This document shows positions 34,732 through 43,282 of a DNA stretch of 64,000 bases, in pieces. The position numbers were made by a program, and so were the translations under genes. The DNA comes from Candidatus Aalborgicola danicus (GTDB lineage: Bacteria > Pseudomonadota > Gammaproteobacteria > Burkholderiales > Burkholderiaceae_C). Every line of letters starts with the position of its first letter. The first letter of the stretch is position 1. The notes under the pieces are model-generated. The model was not told the DNA's origin and searched no databases. It saw only the letters and a list, made by a program, of their open reading frames with translations. The stretch is taken from NCBI GenBank assembly GCA_016703945.1, contig JADJBC010000002.1, forward strand, positions 186,001 to 250,000. Direction: 5' to 3'.

Positions 34732-34743
34732 TCTTATATAAGA
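34732..34743. promoter_or_regulatory. Operator candidate TCTTATATAAGA between mdh and the GntR gene
   Basis: Perfect 12-bp palindrome with an extra half site TGTCTTAT just upstream, in the divergent intergenic region. GntR/HutC regulators usually bind such AT-rich palindromes near their own gene, so the regulator next door may bind here to control itself, mdh and perhaps sdh. Confidence 0.6.
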
Positions 34744-34798
34744 TATGATTCGGTATGAATTCGAGACTGACTCCAAGCTGACTTACGGACCGTCTTTT

Positions 34799-35608
34799 AT
34801 GTCCGCAACACCCCTATTTCACAATGCCAGCTCTGCCGCTTCGGAAGTGGAGACGGGTGGATCAGCAACCACGACACAAGTGACGCCCGCATTCAGTCCA
34901 CTGTACCAACAGATCAAGGTATTGATCCTGCAGAGTCTGCAGGCCGGTGAATGGAAGCCCAGCGCCGCCATTCCCAGTGAAATGGAACTCGCCGCTCGGT
35001 TTAAGGTAAGTCAGGGCACAGTGCGCAAGGCCGTTGATGAGTTGGCGTCCGAGAACCTGCTGGTACGCCGCCAAGGCAAAGGAACCTTTGTCGCAACCCA
35101 CGCAGAACGCCAGATTCAATACCGTTTTCTGAAACTCATTCCAGACAACGGCGACCCCAACAGCGAAGGCCCGGCCCAGCGCCACATCATCGATTGCAAA
35201 CGCACGCGCGCATCGGTGGAGGTCGCCCGAGCACTGGCCATTCGCACGGGGGACGCAGTGTTGCAAGTAAGAAGGGTGCTGTCGTTCGCGAACATCCCGA
35301 CCATTCTGGAAGACCTTTGGCTGCCCGCGGCTCCGTTCAAGGGCTTAACGGCCGAGCGCCTGAGGGACTACAACGGGCCGATGTACGCGCTGTTTGAAAC
35401 AGAGTTTGACGTGCGCATGGTACGCGCGGAAGAAAAAATTCGCGCCGTACTGCCGGACGCAGAGCAATGCGAGTTGTTAAAAACCGATGCACAAACACCG
35501 CTGCTGAGCGTGGAGCGTATTGCATACACCTACAACGATGTACCCATGGAAATGCGACGGGGCCTGTACCTGACCAACAAGCATTACTATCGAAACGCCC
35601 TCAATTGA
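34799..35608 (+). CDS. GntR-family (HutC subfamily) transcriptional regulator
   Basis: 269-residue DNA-binding regulator. After a variable N-terminus, the winged helix spans about 35-105 (PLYQQIKVLILQSLQAGEW, AIPSEMELAARFKVSQGTVRKAVDEL), followed by a UTRA ligand domain (about 120-260; LWLPAAPFKGL, ERIAYTYNDVPME). It lies at the head of sdhCDAB-gltA and divergent from mdh, so it probably controls TCA genes in response to a pathway metabolite; the ligand is unknown. ATG at 34799 is used; an earlier in-frame ATG at 34745 would overlap the palindrome region. Confidence 0.88.
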   Translation: MSATPLFHNASSAASEVETGGSATTTQVTPAFSPLYQQIKVLILQSLQAGEWKPSAAIPSEMELAARFKVSQGTVRKAVDELASENLLVRRQGKGTFVATHAERQIQYRFLKLIPDNGDPNSEGPAQRHIIDCKRTRASVEVARALAIRTGDAVLQVRRVLSFANIPTILEDLWLPAAPFKGLTAERLRDYNGPMYALFETEFDVRMVRAEEKIRAVLPDAEQCELLKTDAQTPLLSVERIAYTYNDVPMEMRRGLYLTNKHYYRNALN

Positions 35609-35710
35609 ATAGGTTGTTGATGCAAGTCCAGCGTCAGCCTGTTGCAGTGCAATAGAATTTTGGCCTGCAGCAGCAATAATTACATACGGTTACATCCAGA
35701 AAGCCAAACC

Positions 35711-36154
35711 ATGTCTGAGCTTCATTCCTCTCCCCGGGCCAAACGACCCGAGTTTCGAAACATCAACGCTTTCAACGACTTGCCCGGTTACCGTTGGCCC
35801 TTGGCCTCATTGGTCTCAGGCATGCACCGCGCCAGTGGCCTGATCATGTTCTTACTGATGCCTTTCATCATCTGGATGTTCGACACCTCAGTCAGTTCCG
35901 AGATTTCGTTCGCTCGCTTCACGTCCGCCTTCAACAATGGCATTGGCTTTGTGCCAGGAATCGTCATAAAGCTCGTTGCCTTGGCCTTGATCTGGGCCTA
36001 CCTGCACCATTTCTTTGCCGGTATGCGGCACATCCGTATGGACATTTTTCACACCGTGACCAAAGAGGCGGGCAAAACAACGGCCCAAGTCACTCTGGTA
36101 CTCAGTTTAGGGCTTACCGTGGTCCTCGGTGCCAAACTCTTCGGTCTGTACTAA
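35711..36154 (+). CDS. sdhC: Succinate dehydrogenase cytochrome b556 subunit
   Basis: 147-residue membrane anchor of complex II with three helices. RASGLIMFLLMPF with the preceding HRASG signature and HHFFAGMRHIRMD (heme-ligand histidine region) identify it. First gene of sdhCDAB. Confidence 0.93.
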   Translation: MSELHSSPRAKRPEFRNINAFNDLPGYRWPLASLVSGMHRASGLIMFLLMPFIIWMFDTSVSSEISFARFTSAFNNGIGFVPGIVIKLVALALIWAYLHHFFAGMRHIRMDIFHTVTKEAGKTTAQVTLVLSLGLTVVLGAKLFGLY

Positions 36155-36201
36155 CTAAGCCTCGGCTCTCCCAATTCACATTCTCATTGCAGGAACTCCA
36201 C

Positions 36202-36567
36202 ATGTCTGTTAACTACGGATCAAAGCGCATCGTCGTTGGTGCGCACTACGGTCTTCGCGACTGGTTGGCGCAACGCGTCACCGGCCTACTGATGGCTATT
36301 TTCACTTTCATCGTCTTGGCCCAGGTCCTTCTCAACAAAGGAACGATGGGATATGACAAGTGGGCCGGTATTTTCTCTGCGCAATGGATGAAGACGCTGA
36401 CCTTTGCGGTCATCATTGCCCTGCTCTACCACGCTTGGATTGGCATGCGTGAAATCTTCATGGACTACATCCAGCCTGTTTACTTGCGACTCGCCTTGCA
36501 GGTGTTTTCCATCGTTTGGCTCGTGGGCTGCGCGGGCTGGGCCATCCAGGTCCTGTGGCGCCTTTGA
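36202..36567 (+). CDS. sdhD: Succinate dehydrogenase membrane anchor subunit
   Basis: 121-residue second membrane anchor with three helices: DWLAQRVTGLLMAIF, LTFAVIIALLYHAWIGMREI (heme/quinone region histidine) and VFSIVWLVGCAGWAI. It starts with the AGGAACTCCAC region upstream of ATG 36202 and lies 47 bases after sdhC. Confidence 0.93.
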   Translation: MSVNYGSKRIVVGAHYGLRDWLAQRVTGLLMAIFTFIVLAQVLLNKGTMGYDKWAGIFSAQWMKTLTFAVIIALLYHAWIGMREIFMDYIQPVYLRLALQVFSIVWLVGCAGWAIQVLWRL

Positions 36568-36594
36568 TCCCATTGAACTATTGAGGCTGATTTC

Positions 36595-38385
36595 ATGACC
36601 TACTCCGTTACAACAAGAAAATTTGATGTCGTTATCGTCGGTGCCGGTGGCTCCGGCATGCGCGCATCGTTGCAACTGGCCCGCGCCGGCCTGAACGTCG
36701 CCGTGCTGAGCAAGGTGTTCCCAACCCGTTCGCATACGGTTGCTGCACAGGGCGGCATTGGTGCCTCGCTGGGCAACATGAACGACGACAACTGGCACTA
36801 CCACTTCTACGACACCGTCAAGGGCTCCGATTGGCTCGGCGACCAGGACGCCATCGAGTTCATGTGCCGCGAAGCACCCAAGGTTGTCTATGACCTAGAA
36901 CACATGGGTATGCCGTTTGACCGCAACCCAGACGGCACGATTTACCAGCGCCCATTCGGGGGCCACACCGCCAACTACGGCGAAAAGGCCGTGGAACGCG
37001 CCTGCGCTGCGGCTGACCGCACCGGCCACGCCATGTTGCACACGCTATACCAGCAAAACGTCGCTGCCAAAACCAGCTTCTTTGTCGAATGGATGGCGCT
37101 GGACCTGATCCGCGACGCCGAAGGCGATGTCGTCGGCGTGACCGCGCTGGAAATGGAAACCGGTGACCTGCATGTGCTGCACGCCAAGACCGTGTTGCTG
37201 GCAACGGGTGGCGCAGGCCGCATTTTTGCGGCTTCCACCAATGCCTTCATCAACACCGGTGACGGCTTGGGTATGGCGGCACGCGCCGGCATTCCTTTGC
37301 AAGACATGGAGTTCTGGCAGTTCCACCCCACCGGCGTGGCCGGCGCGGGCGTGCTGCTGACCGAAGGCTGCCGCGGCGAAGGCGCCATTTTGCTGAACAG
37401 CAATGGAGAACGCTTCATGGAGCGTTATGCACCCACGCTGAAGGACCTGGCTCCGCGCGATTTCGTGTCCCGCTCCATGGACCAGGAAATCAAGGAAGGC
37501 CGTGGCTGTGGGCCAAACAAAGACTACGTGCTGCTGAAGCTCGACCACCTGGGTGCCGAGACCATCCACAAGCGCCTGCCATCGGTGTACGAAATTGGCG
37601 TCAACTTCGCCAACGTGGACATCACCCGCGAACCCATTCCGGTCGTGCCAACCATCCATTACCAGATGGGCGGCATCCCGACCAACATCAATGGCCAGGT
37701 CGTGGTTCCCAACGGCGGCGTCCCCAACGCAGTCGTCAACGGTCTGTATGCGGTGGGTGAATGCTCCTGCGTCAGCGTGCACGGCGCCAACCGCTTGGGC
37801 ACCAACTCGCTGCTGGACCTGGTTGTGTTCGGTCGCGCAGCCGGCAACCATATCGTCGACTTCGCATCCAAGACCAAAGCCCACAAGCCGCTGCCCAAAG
37901 AGGCAGCGGACCGCACATTGGCACGTCTGGCACGCCTGGACAACTCCAGCACCGGCGAATACGCACAAAACGTGGCCGACGACCTGCGCGCCAGCATGCA
38001 GCTGCATGCTGGTGTGTTCCGCACGCAGAAGAGCATGGATGAAGGCGTGGTCAAGATCGCCGACCTCCGCAAACGCGTCGATGCCATCACGCTGAAGGAC
38101 AAATCCAAGATCTTCAACACTGCACGCATCGAAGCGCTAGAAGTGGACAACCTCATCGAAGCCGCCCAGGCCACCATCGTGTCCGCCGCAGCCCGCCACG
38201 AAAGCCGTGGCGCTCACACCGTGGACGACTATAGCGACAGCCCTGCACACCCGAACGGCCGCAACGACGTCGAATGGCACAAACACACGTTGTGGCACAG
38301 CGAAAGCAATTCGCTGAGCTACAAGCCGGTGCAAATGAAGCCACTGACGGTTGACTCAGTGCCTCTGAAAGTAAGGACTTTCTGA
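36595..38385 (+). CDS. sdhA: Succinate dehydrogenase flavoprotein subunit
   Basis: 596-residue FAD-containing catalytic subunit, oxidises succinate to fumarate. FAD site IVGAGGSGMRASLQLA; covalent flavin histidine in TRSHTVAAQGGIG; active-site HPTGVAGAGVLLTEGCRGEGA (split), RPFGGHTANYGEKA and VGECSCVSVHGANRLGTNSL. Length and motifs are complete. Confidence 0.98.
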   Translation: MTYSVTTRKFDVVIVGAGGSGMRASLQLARAGLNVAVLSKVFPTRSHTVAAQGGIGASLGNMNDDNWHYHFYDTVKGSDWLGDQDAIEFMCREAPKVVYDLEHMGMPFDRNPDGTIYQRPFGGHTANYGEKAVERACAAADRTGHAMLHTLYQQNVAAKTSFFVEWMALDLIRDAEGDVVGVTALEMETGDLHVLHAKTVLLATGGAGRIFAASTNAFINTGDGLGMAARAGIPLQDMEFWQFHPTGVAGAGVLLTEGCRGEGAILLNSNGERFMERYAPTLKDLAPRDFVSRSMDQEIKEGRGCGPNKDYVLLKLDHLGAETIHKRLPSVYEIGVNFANVDITREPIPVVPTIHYQMGGIPTNINGQVVVPNGGVPNAVVNGLYAVGECSCVSVHGANRLGTNSLLDLVVFGRAAGNHIVDFASKTKAHKPLPKEAADRTLARLARLDNSSTGEYAQNVADDLRASMQLHAGVFRTQKSMDEGVVKIADLRKRVDAITLKDKSKIFNTARIEALEVDNLIEAAQATIVSAAARHESRGAHTVDDYSDSPAHPNGRNDVEWHKHTLWHSESNSLSYKPVQMKPLTVDSVPLKVRTF

Positions 38386-38458
38386 TGCTTTGCGGGAAAG
38401 ACCAAACTACAAGAGCGAAGCGAATGGTTTGCTCTGTCCTCAACACTTTAGGTGACCT

Positions 38459-39163
38459 ATGACCAAACGCACTTTCTCCATCTACCGCTACGACCCGGAC
38501 AAGGACGCCAAGCCCCATATGCAGGAAATCGAGGTGGAACTCGACGGCCATGAGCGCATGCTGCTGGACGCCCTGATGAAGCTCAAGGCCGTAGACCCCA
38601 CGATCTCCTTCCGCCGCTCCTGCCGCGAAGGCGTGTGTGGTTCGGACGCGATGAACATCAACGGCAAGAATGGTCTGGCCTGCCTGACGAATATGCTGAC
38701 CTTGCCCGGCAAGATTGTGCTGAAACCCCTGCCCGGCCTGCCCGTGATCCGCGACCTGATCGTGGACATGACGCAGTTCTTCAAGCAGTACAACTCGATC
38801 AAGCCTTATTTGATCAACGACACCGTACCGCCCGAAAAAGAGCGCCTGCAGAGCCCCGAAGAGCGTGAAGAGCTGAATGGCCTTTACGAATGCATCTTGT
38901 GCGCAAGCTGCTCCACCAGTTGCCCCAGCTTCTGGTGGAACCCGGACAAGTTTGTGGGCCCGGCCGGCCTGCTGCAAGCTTACCGCTTCCTGGCCGACAG
39001 CCGTGACCAAGCGACTGGTGAACGCCTGGACAACCTGGAAGACCCCTACCGCCTGTTCCGTTGCCACACCATCATGAACTGTGTGGATGTGTGCCCCAAG
39101 GGATTGAACCCTACTAAGGCGATTGGCAAGATCAAGGAAATGATGGTGATGCGAGCCGTTTGA
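38459..39163 (+). CDS. sdhB: Succinate dehydrogenase iron-sulfur subunit
   Basis: 234-residue subunit passing electrons from FAD to ubiquinone. The 2Fe-2S cluster ligands are in SCREGVCGSDAMNINGKNGLAC (split), and the 4Fe-4S and 3Fe-4S ligands in CILCASCSTSCPSFWW and CHTIMNCVDVCPKGLNP. The gap of 73 bases after sdhA holds no gene. Confidence 0.98.
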   Translation: MTKRTFSIYRYDPDKDAKPHMQEIEVELDGHERMLLDALMKLKAVDPTISFRRSCREGVCGSDAMNINGKNGLACLTNMLTLPGKIVLKPLPGLPVIRDLIVDMTQFFKQYNSIKPYLINDTVPPEKERLQSPEEREELNGLYECILCASCSTSCPSFWWNPDKFVGPAGLLQAYRFLADSRDQATGERLDNLEDPYRLFRCHTIMNCVDVCPKGLNPTKAIGKIKEMMVMRAV

Positions 39164-39164
39164 T

Positions 39165-39452
39165 ATGCATCATGTCCGCGACGAATTGCTGGATGAGCGA
39201 GGATTGAGCAAGCTAAAGTGGCGTTGTCGCCGAGGCTTGCTTGAAAACGACCTCTTTATTGAACGCTTTTTCAAAAAGTTCAGCGATACGCTAACCGTGC
39301 GCCAAGCTGTTGCGCTAGGCTTGTTGATGGATTTGAGCGACAACGATTTGCTGGATGTGCAAATGGCACGGAAATCGCTGTCGGAAGTGTCCGAGCCGCT
39401 GGACTGCGAAGATGTACAAGAAGTGTTGAGTATGTTGAGAAAAAACTGTTGA
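39165..39452 (+). CDS. sdhE: Succinate dehydrogenase assembly factor (flavinylation)
   Basis: 95-residue protein of the SdhE/SDHAF2 family that helps attach FAD to SdhA. The defining RGLLENDLFIERFF motif (RGxxExD) is at about residues 23-36 and LLDLSDNDLL-type sequence (LMDLSDNDLLD) follows. It starts one base after the sdhB stop, so it is translated with the complex it serves. Confidence 0.93.
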   Translation: MHHVRDELLDERGLSKLKWRCRRGLLENDLFIERFFKKFSDTLTVRQAVALGLLMDLSDNDLLDVQMARKSLSEVSEPLDCEDVQEVLSMLRKNC

Positions 39453-39462
39453 AAGGTCAAAA

Positions 39463-40773
39463 ATGAAACTAGCTGACAACAAAGCCACCCTGTCGTTCAG
39501 TAATGGCAGCCCCAGCATCGAATTGCCGGTGTACCAGGGCAGCGTCGGTCCCGATGTTGTAGACATTCGCAAGCTGTATGCGCAAACCGGCATGTTTACC
39601 TATGACCCGGGCTTTCTGTCCACGGCGTCATGCCAGTCAGCCATCACTTACATCGATGGTGACAAAGGCGAACTGCTGTACCGCGGCTACCCGATTGAGC
39701 AATTGGCCACCAACTGCGATTTCATGGAAACCTGCCACCTGTTGCTGTACGGCAATCTGCCCGATGTTGCTGGCAAGGCTGAGTTTACCAAGCGGGTGAG
39801 TCACCACACGATGGTCAACGAGCAGATGCAGTTCTTCCTGCGAGGCTTCCGCCGTGATGCGCACCCCATGGCCATCATGACCGGCCTGGTCGGTGCCCTA
39901 TCGGCGTTCTACCATGACAGCACCGACATCAACAATCCCGAGCACCGGGAAGTTTCTGCCATCCGCCTGATCGCCAAGATGCCGACTCTGGTTGCCATGG
40001 CTTACAAGTACAGCGCTGGCCAGCCCTACATGTATCCCAAGAACAACCTAAGCTACGCTGGCAACTTCTTGCACATGATGTTTGCCACACCTTGCGAAGA
40101 GTACGTGGTCAACCCCGTTATCGAACGCGCGCTAGACCGCATTTTTGTGTTGCACGCCGACCACGAGCAAAATGCATCCACATCCACTGTGCGCCTGTGC
40201 GGCAGCTCGGGTACCAACCCGTTTGCGGCCATTGCTGCCGGTGTGGCTTGCCTGTGGGGCCCGGCCCACGGCGGAGCCAATGAAGCCTGCCTGAACATGT
40301 TGGAGGACATTCAAAAGATGGGTGGGATCAGCAAGGTCGGCGAATTCATGAACCAGGTGAAAGACAAGAACTCAGGCGTAAAACTCATGGGCTTTGGCCA
40401 CCGTGTGTACAAAAACTACGACCCACGCGCCAAGCTCATGCAAGAGACCTGCAAGGAAGTTCTGGCGGCCCTTGGTCTGGAAAACGATCCACTGTTCAAG
40501 CTGGCCATGGCCCTGGAGAAGATTGCGCTGGAAGACGAATACTTTGTTTCGCGCAAGCTGTACCCCAACGTCGACTTTTACTCTGGAATCGTTCAACGCG
40601 CCATCGGCATTCCTGTCGGATTGTTTACCGCAGTCTTTGCGTTGGCACGCACCGTTGGCTGGATTGCCCAGCTCAACGAAATGATTGGTGACCCTGAATA
40701 CAAGATTGGCCGCCCACGCCAGTTGTTCACTGGCTCGGTGCGCCGGGACGTTCAACCCATCGCATCGCGCTAG
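39463..40773 (+). CDS. gltA: Citrate synthase
   Basis: 436-residue type II citrate synthase, condensing acetyl-CoA and oxaloacetate. Catalytic residues are visible: histidine in FVLHADHEQNASTSTVRL, histidine in MGFGHRVYKNYDPRA, and aspartate in YPNVDFYSGI. The N-terminal domain typical of the NADH-sensitive hexameric form is present. Last gene of the sdh-gltA cluster and followed by two hairpins. Confidence 0.98.
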   Translation: MKLADNKATLSFSNGSPSIELPVYQGSVGPDVVDIRKLYAQTGMFTYDPGFLSTASCQSAITYIDGDKGELLYRGYPIEQLATNCDFMETCHLLLYGNLPDVAGKAEFTKRVSHHTMVNEQMQFFLRGFRRDAHPMAIMTGLVGALSAFYHDSTDINNPEHREVSAIRLIAKMPTLVAMAYKYSAGQPYMYPKNNLSYAGNFLHMMFATPCEEYVVNPVIERALDRIFVLHADHEQNASTSTVRLCGSSGTNPFAAIAAGVACLWGPAHGGANEACLNMLEDIQKMGGISKVGEFMNQVKDKNSGVKLMGFGHRVYKNYDPRAKLMQETCKEVLAALGLENDPLFKLAMALEKIALEDEYFVSRKLYPNVDFYSGIVQRAIGIPVGLFTAVFALARTVGWIAQLNEMIGDPEYKIGRPRQLFTGSVRRDVQPIASR

Positions 40774-40795
40774 GCGTTAGCACTTTTAAAGTTCC

Positions 40796-40826
40796 CGCTA
40801 CCCAACTGCTGAGCAGTTGGGTAGCG
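40796..40826. other. Perfect hairpin downstream of gltA
   Basis: 13-bp perfect stem CGCTACCCAACTG/CAGTTGGGTAGCG with a five-base loop and no T tract, directly before the terminator. It may protect the 3' end of the sdh-gltA mRNA from decay. Confidence 0.75.
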
Positions 40827-40834
40827 ACAGCAAC

Positions 40835-40863
40835 AAAAATGGCAGCCAAAGGCTGCCATTTTT
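40835..40863. terminator. Bidirectional intrinsic terminator
   Basis: Perfect 13-bp stem AAAAATGGCAGCC/GGCTGCCATTTTT with three-base loop, between the converging gltA and the repetitive secreted protein gene. Confidence 0.9.
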
Positions 40864-40884
40864 ATTTGGGTTAGACCCAGTCAA

Positions 40885-41616
40885 TCAGCTTGGGCTGATG
40901 CCTGACGAACCGCTACCGCCTGGTGGGTTGGGGCTTGAGCCAGTGCCAAAGCCCGTATTGCCACTGTTGGCGTTATTGTTATTGTTCTCGTTGTTGGCGT
41001 TGTTATTATTGCCAGCGCCACCACCGGTGTTACCGGCACTATTGTTAGCATTGTTTTGGGCAGTTGATGCAGCATTCGCCGCCACTGTGGCCCCGAATGA
41101 CGGCGTCATAGCCGTTGCGGTGTTAGCCTGGGACACACCAGCGGAGATCAAAGCAGAAGCTACCGTGGCTGCAGGAATGCTATTCGCACTAAAAGCAGTA
41201 GCTACCTGAGTTGCAGTAAGCCCCCCCCCATTTACAGCCGCACTGGCGATGACTGCTGGGGTCAAACCCGCAGTGGTAGCCCCACTGACGATGGCTGTTG
41301 TGGACACATTGGCATTCACAGCCGCACTAACAACGGCTGCTGTTGGTGCGCCCGAACGTACAGCGGCGGCAACGACGGCTGACCCGGGCACCCCCGCATT
41401 TACGGCCGCACTGACAACGGCTCCCACCGGAACGCCAGCATCCACGAGTTGCTTAACTTTTGCGTCAACTTCTGTCTGCGTCATATTGGCAGTAAAGGAC
41501 CCGGCTGGCACAGTGGCTTGTTGGCCTTGATTTTGCGCGAAGGCCACATTTGGTGCAACGCCAACTAAAGCGGCAATTACGAATGATGTAGATACCAGAA
41601 GCTTTTTCATTTTCAA
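40885..41616 (-). CDS. Repetitive secreted protein with asparagine-rich tail
   Basis: Predicted 243-residue exported protein: signal peptide about 1-27 (ending PNVAFAQN), a middle of roughly 16-residue repeats of the form AGVPxxAVVxAAVxxG (about 60-170), then a low-complexity tail of N, G and S (about 185-243; runs such as NNNNANNENNNNN). No known domain recognised. The alternating small residues suggest a helix-turn or beta-solenoid stack on the cell surface. A run of nine G in the coding strand (41221-41229) lies within the repeats. The gene ends before the shared terminator with gltA. Confidence 0.75.
   Translation of the reverse strand: MKMKKLLVSTSFVIAALVGVAPNVAFAQNQGQQATVPAGSFTANMTQTEVDAKVKQLVDAGVPVGAVVSAAVNAGVPGSAVVAAAVRSGAPTAAVVSAAVNANVSTTAIVSGATTAGLTPAVIASAAVNGGGLTATQVATAFSANSIPAATVASALISAGVSQANTATAMTPSFGATVAANAASTAQNNANNSAGNTGGGAGNNNNANNENNNNNANSGNTGFGTGSSPNPPGGSGSSGISPS
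41221..41229 (-). other. Nine-base homopolymer in the repetitive secreted protein gene
   Basis: Nine C on the plus strand (nine G in the coding strand), encoding GGG within AVNGGGLTA. Neighbouring repeats have single residues here. Confidence 0.85.
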
Positions 41617-41754
41617 GACCCTTTCAATGGACTATCCAAACATTGGCGCCAGTATAACCACAGGACCAATTGCCCACTACAAATCTCGCGCGAAATACTG
41701 GCGTTTTTGCAAAAAACAACATCAACCCGCTCCGATTCAATCAACGGGGACACC

Positions 41755-42780
41755 TCAATCAGCATACCCCTGCGGGTTTTTGCTCTGCCAGCGCCAAGCG
41801 TCTGCGCACATGGCCTCCAGGTTTCGGGTGGCCGACCAACCCAGCGCCGTTCGCGCGAAAGCGGGGTCCGCATAACATACCGCAATGTCGCCCGGGCGGC
41901 GGCCCTTCATCTGGTAGGGCACAGCCCTGCCGCTGGCTTGCTCAAATGCTTTCACCATGTCCAGTACGCTGTAGCCCACGCCGGTGCCCAGGTTGATGGC
42001 GTTGCATTGGCCCGCTCTTGAAGCCGCCAGAACTTCCAGTGCGCGCAAATGCCCCAGCGCCAGATCCACCACGTGGATGTAGTCGCGAACGCCGGTACCG
42101 TCCGGGGTGTCATAGTCGTTGCCCCACACGTTCAAAAACTCCCGCCGCCCCACTGCCACCTGGGCCACAAAGGGCAGCAGGTTATTGGGCACGCCCTGCG
42201 GGTCTTCGCCGATAATACCACTCTCATGCGCTCCAACCGGGTTGAAATAGCGCAGCACACCAAAGCGCCAGGACGCATCGGCCGCAAACGTGTCGCGTAT
42301 CATCTCTTCCACCACCAGTTTGGTGCGCCCATAGGGGTTGGTGGCGGACAAAGGGTGGTCTTCTGTCAGGGGCAGGCGCCGCGGGTCGCCGTACACGGTG
42401 GCTGACGAACTGAACACCAGCGTTTTCACTTCACAGGCCTGCATGGCCTCCAGCAGGCGCAAGGTGCCCACCACATTGTTATCGTAATAGTGCAGCGGCT
42501 TTTCGCCCGATTCCCCCACCGCCTTGAGCCCGGCAAAGTGGATAACCGCCGTGGCACCACTGGCGCGCAGGGCAGCCTCCAACGCGGCGCGGTCGCGCAC
42601 ATCGCCCTGCAGCCGGGTTAACGTCTTGCCCGCGATGCGCTCCACCCGGTTCAAAGCTTCGGGCCTGCTGTTGCAATAGTTGTCGAAAACGGTCACGCTG
42701 TAGCCCGCTTTGAGCAGTTCTACACAGGTGTGGCTACCAATATAGCCCGCGCCCCCGGTTACCAGAATACTTTTGTGCAT
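41755..42780 (-). CDS. galE: UDP-glucose 4-epimerase
   Basis: 341-residue short-chain dehydrogenase-type epimerase that interconverts UDP-glucose and UDP-galactose for surface polysaccharides. NAD site ILVTGGAGYIGSHT at residues 5-18; catalytic SSSATVYGDP serine and YGRTKLVVEEM (YxxxK); NVWGNDYDTPDGTGVRDYIHV is diagnostic. Downstream of VanZ-like and ligase genes on the same strand. Confidence 0.96.
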   Translation of the reverse strand: MHKSILVTGGAGYIGSHTCVELLKAGYSVTVFDNYCNSRPEALNRVERIAGKTLTRLQGDVRDRAALEAALRASGATAVIHFAGLKAVGESGEKPLHYYDNNVVGTLRLLEAMQACEVKTLVFSSSATVYGDPRRLPLTEDHPLSATNPYGRTKLVVEEMIRDTFAADASWRFGVLRYFNPVGAHESGIIGEDPQGVPNNLLPFVAQVAVGRREFLNVWGNDYDTPDGTGVRDYIHVVDLALGHLRALEVLAASRAGQCNAINLGTGVGYSVLDMVKAFEQASGRAVPYQMKGRRPGDIAVCYADPAFARTALGWSATRNLEAMCADAWRWQSKNPQGYAD

Positions 42781-42853
42781 TTTAAAAATTCCTCTTCACC
42801 CGCCGTATTAAACCCAGGCATTTGCCCGAGCTGCAAGCAGCGAGAATTCTCTG

Positions 42854-43231
42854 TCAAGAGACAAAGATTCTTCGTGTTGACGTTAGCCCCCACGCCAGCA
42901 TCACCCCCAGCGCCGCCCCCGCCAAATCAACACCTACGTCGAACCACGACGGTTCGCGATGAGAGGCGAAGTGTTGCAAAGATTCGGTTAGCAAGGCCAG
43001 CACCAGTGCTGTAAAGACCACGCGAGCCAAGGACCAGCGTAGGGGCGGCACGCGGGCCAGGCAAGCAATGCTGGTAAACAGCACAAAGTGCGCGACCTTG
43101 TTCATTTGCCATGGCAGGCGGACTGCGCGAAAGGCCTCGTCGCGCCAGGCACCAGGCATTTGAGTGCCAAACAACAGCAGTACCAGCAACACTACCAGCA
43201 GACCCAAAGCGGTGTTGCGCGACATCTTCAT
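42854..43231 (-). CDS. VanZ-like family membrane protein
   Basis: Predicted 125-residue protein with three or four hydrophobic helices and the VanZ-like pattern NKVAHFVLFTSIACL, LLTESLQHFASHREPSWFDVGVDLAGAALG (split after HREPSW). Such proteins are common near polysaccharide genes; function unsettled. It lies between galE and the O-antigen-ligase-like gene. Confidence 0.8.
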   Translation of the reverse strand: MKMSRNTALGLLVVLLVLLLFGTQMPGAWRDEAFRAVRLPWQMNKVAHFVLFTSIACLARVPPLRWSLARVVFTALVLALLTESLQHFASHREPSWFDVGVDLAGAALGVMLAWGLTSTRRIFVS

Positions 43232-43282
43232 AATGCGATACGCTTCCCGTTCAGCACAACCGGCCAGTCATCGCCAACGCTT

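Noticed and set aside
41150..41225. Repeat-like stretch near the nine-base homopolymer
   Set aside because: Resemblance to the 42-bp repeat is limited to GCTATT and AGTAGC; spacing is wrong.
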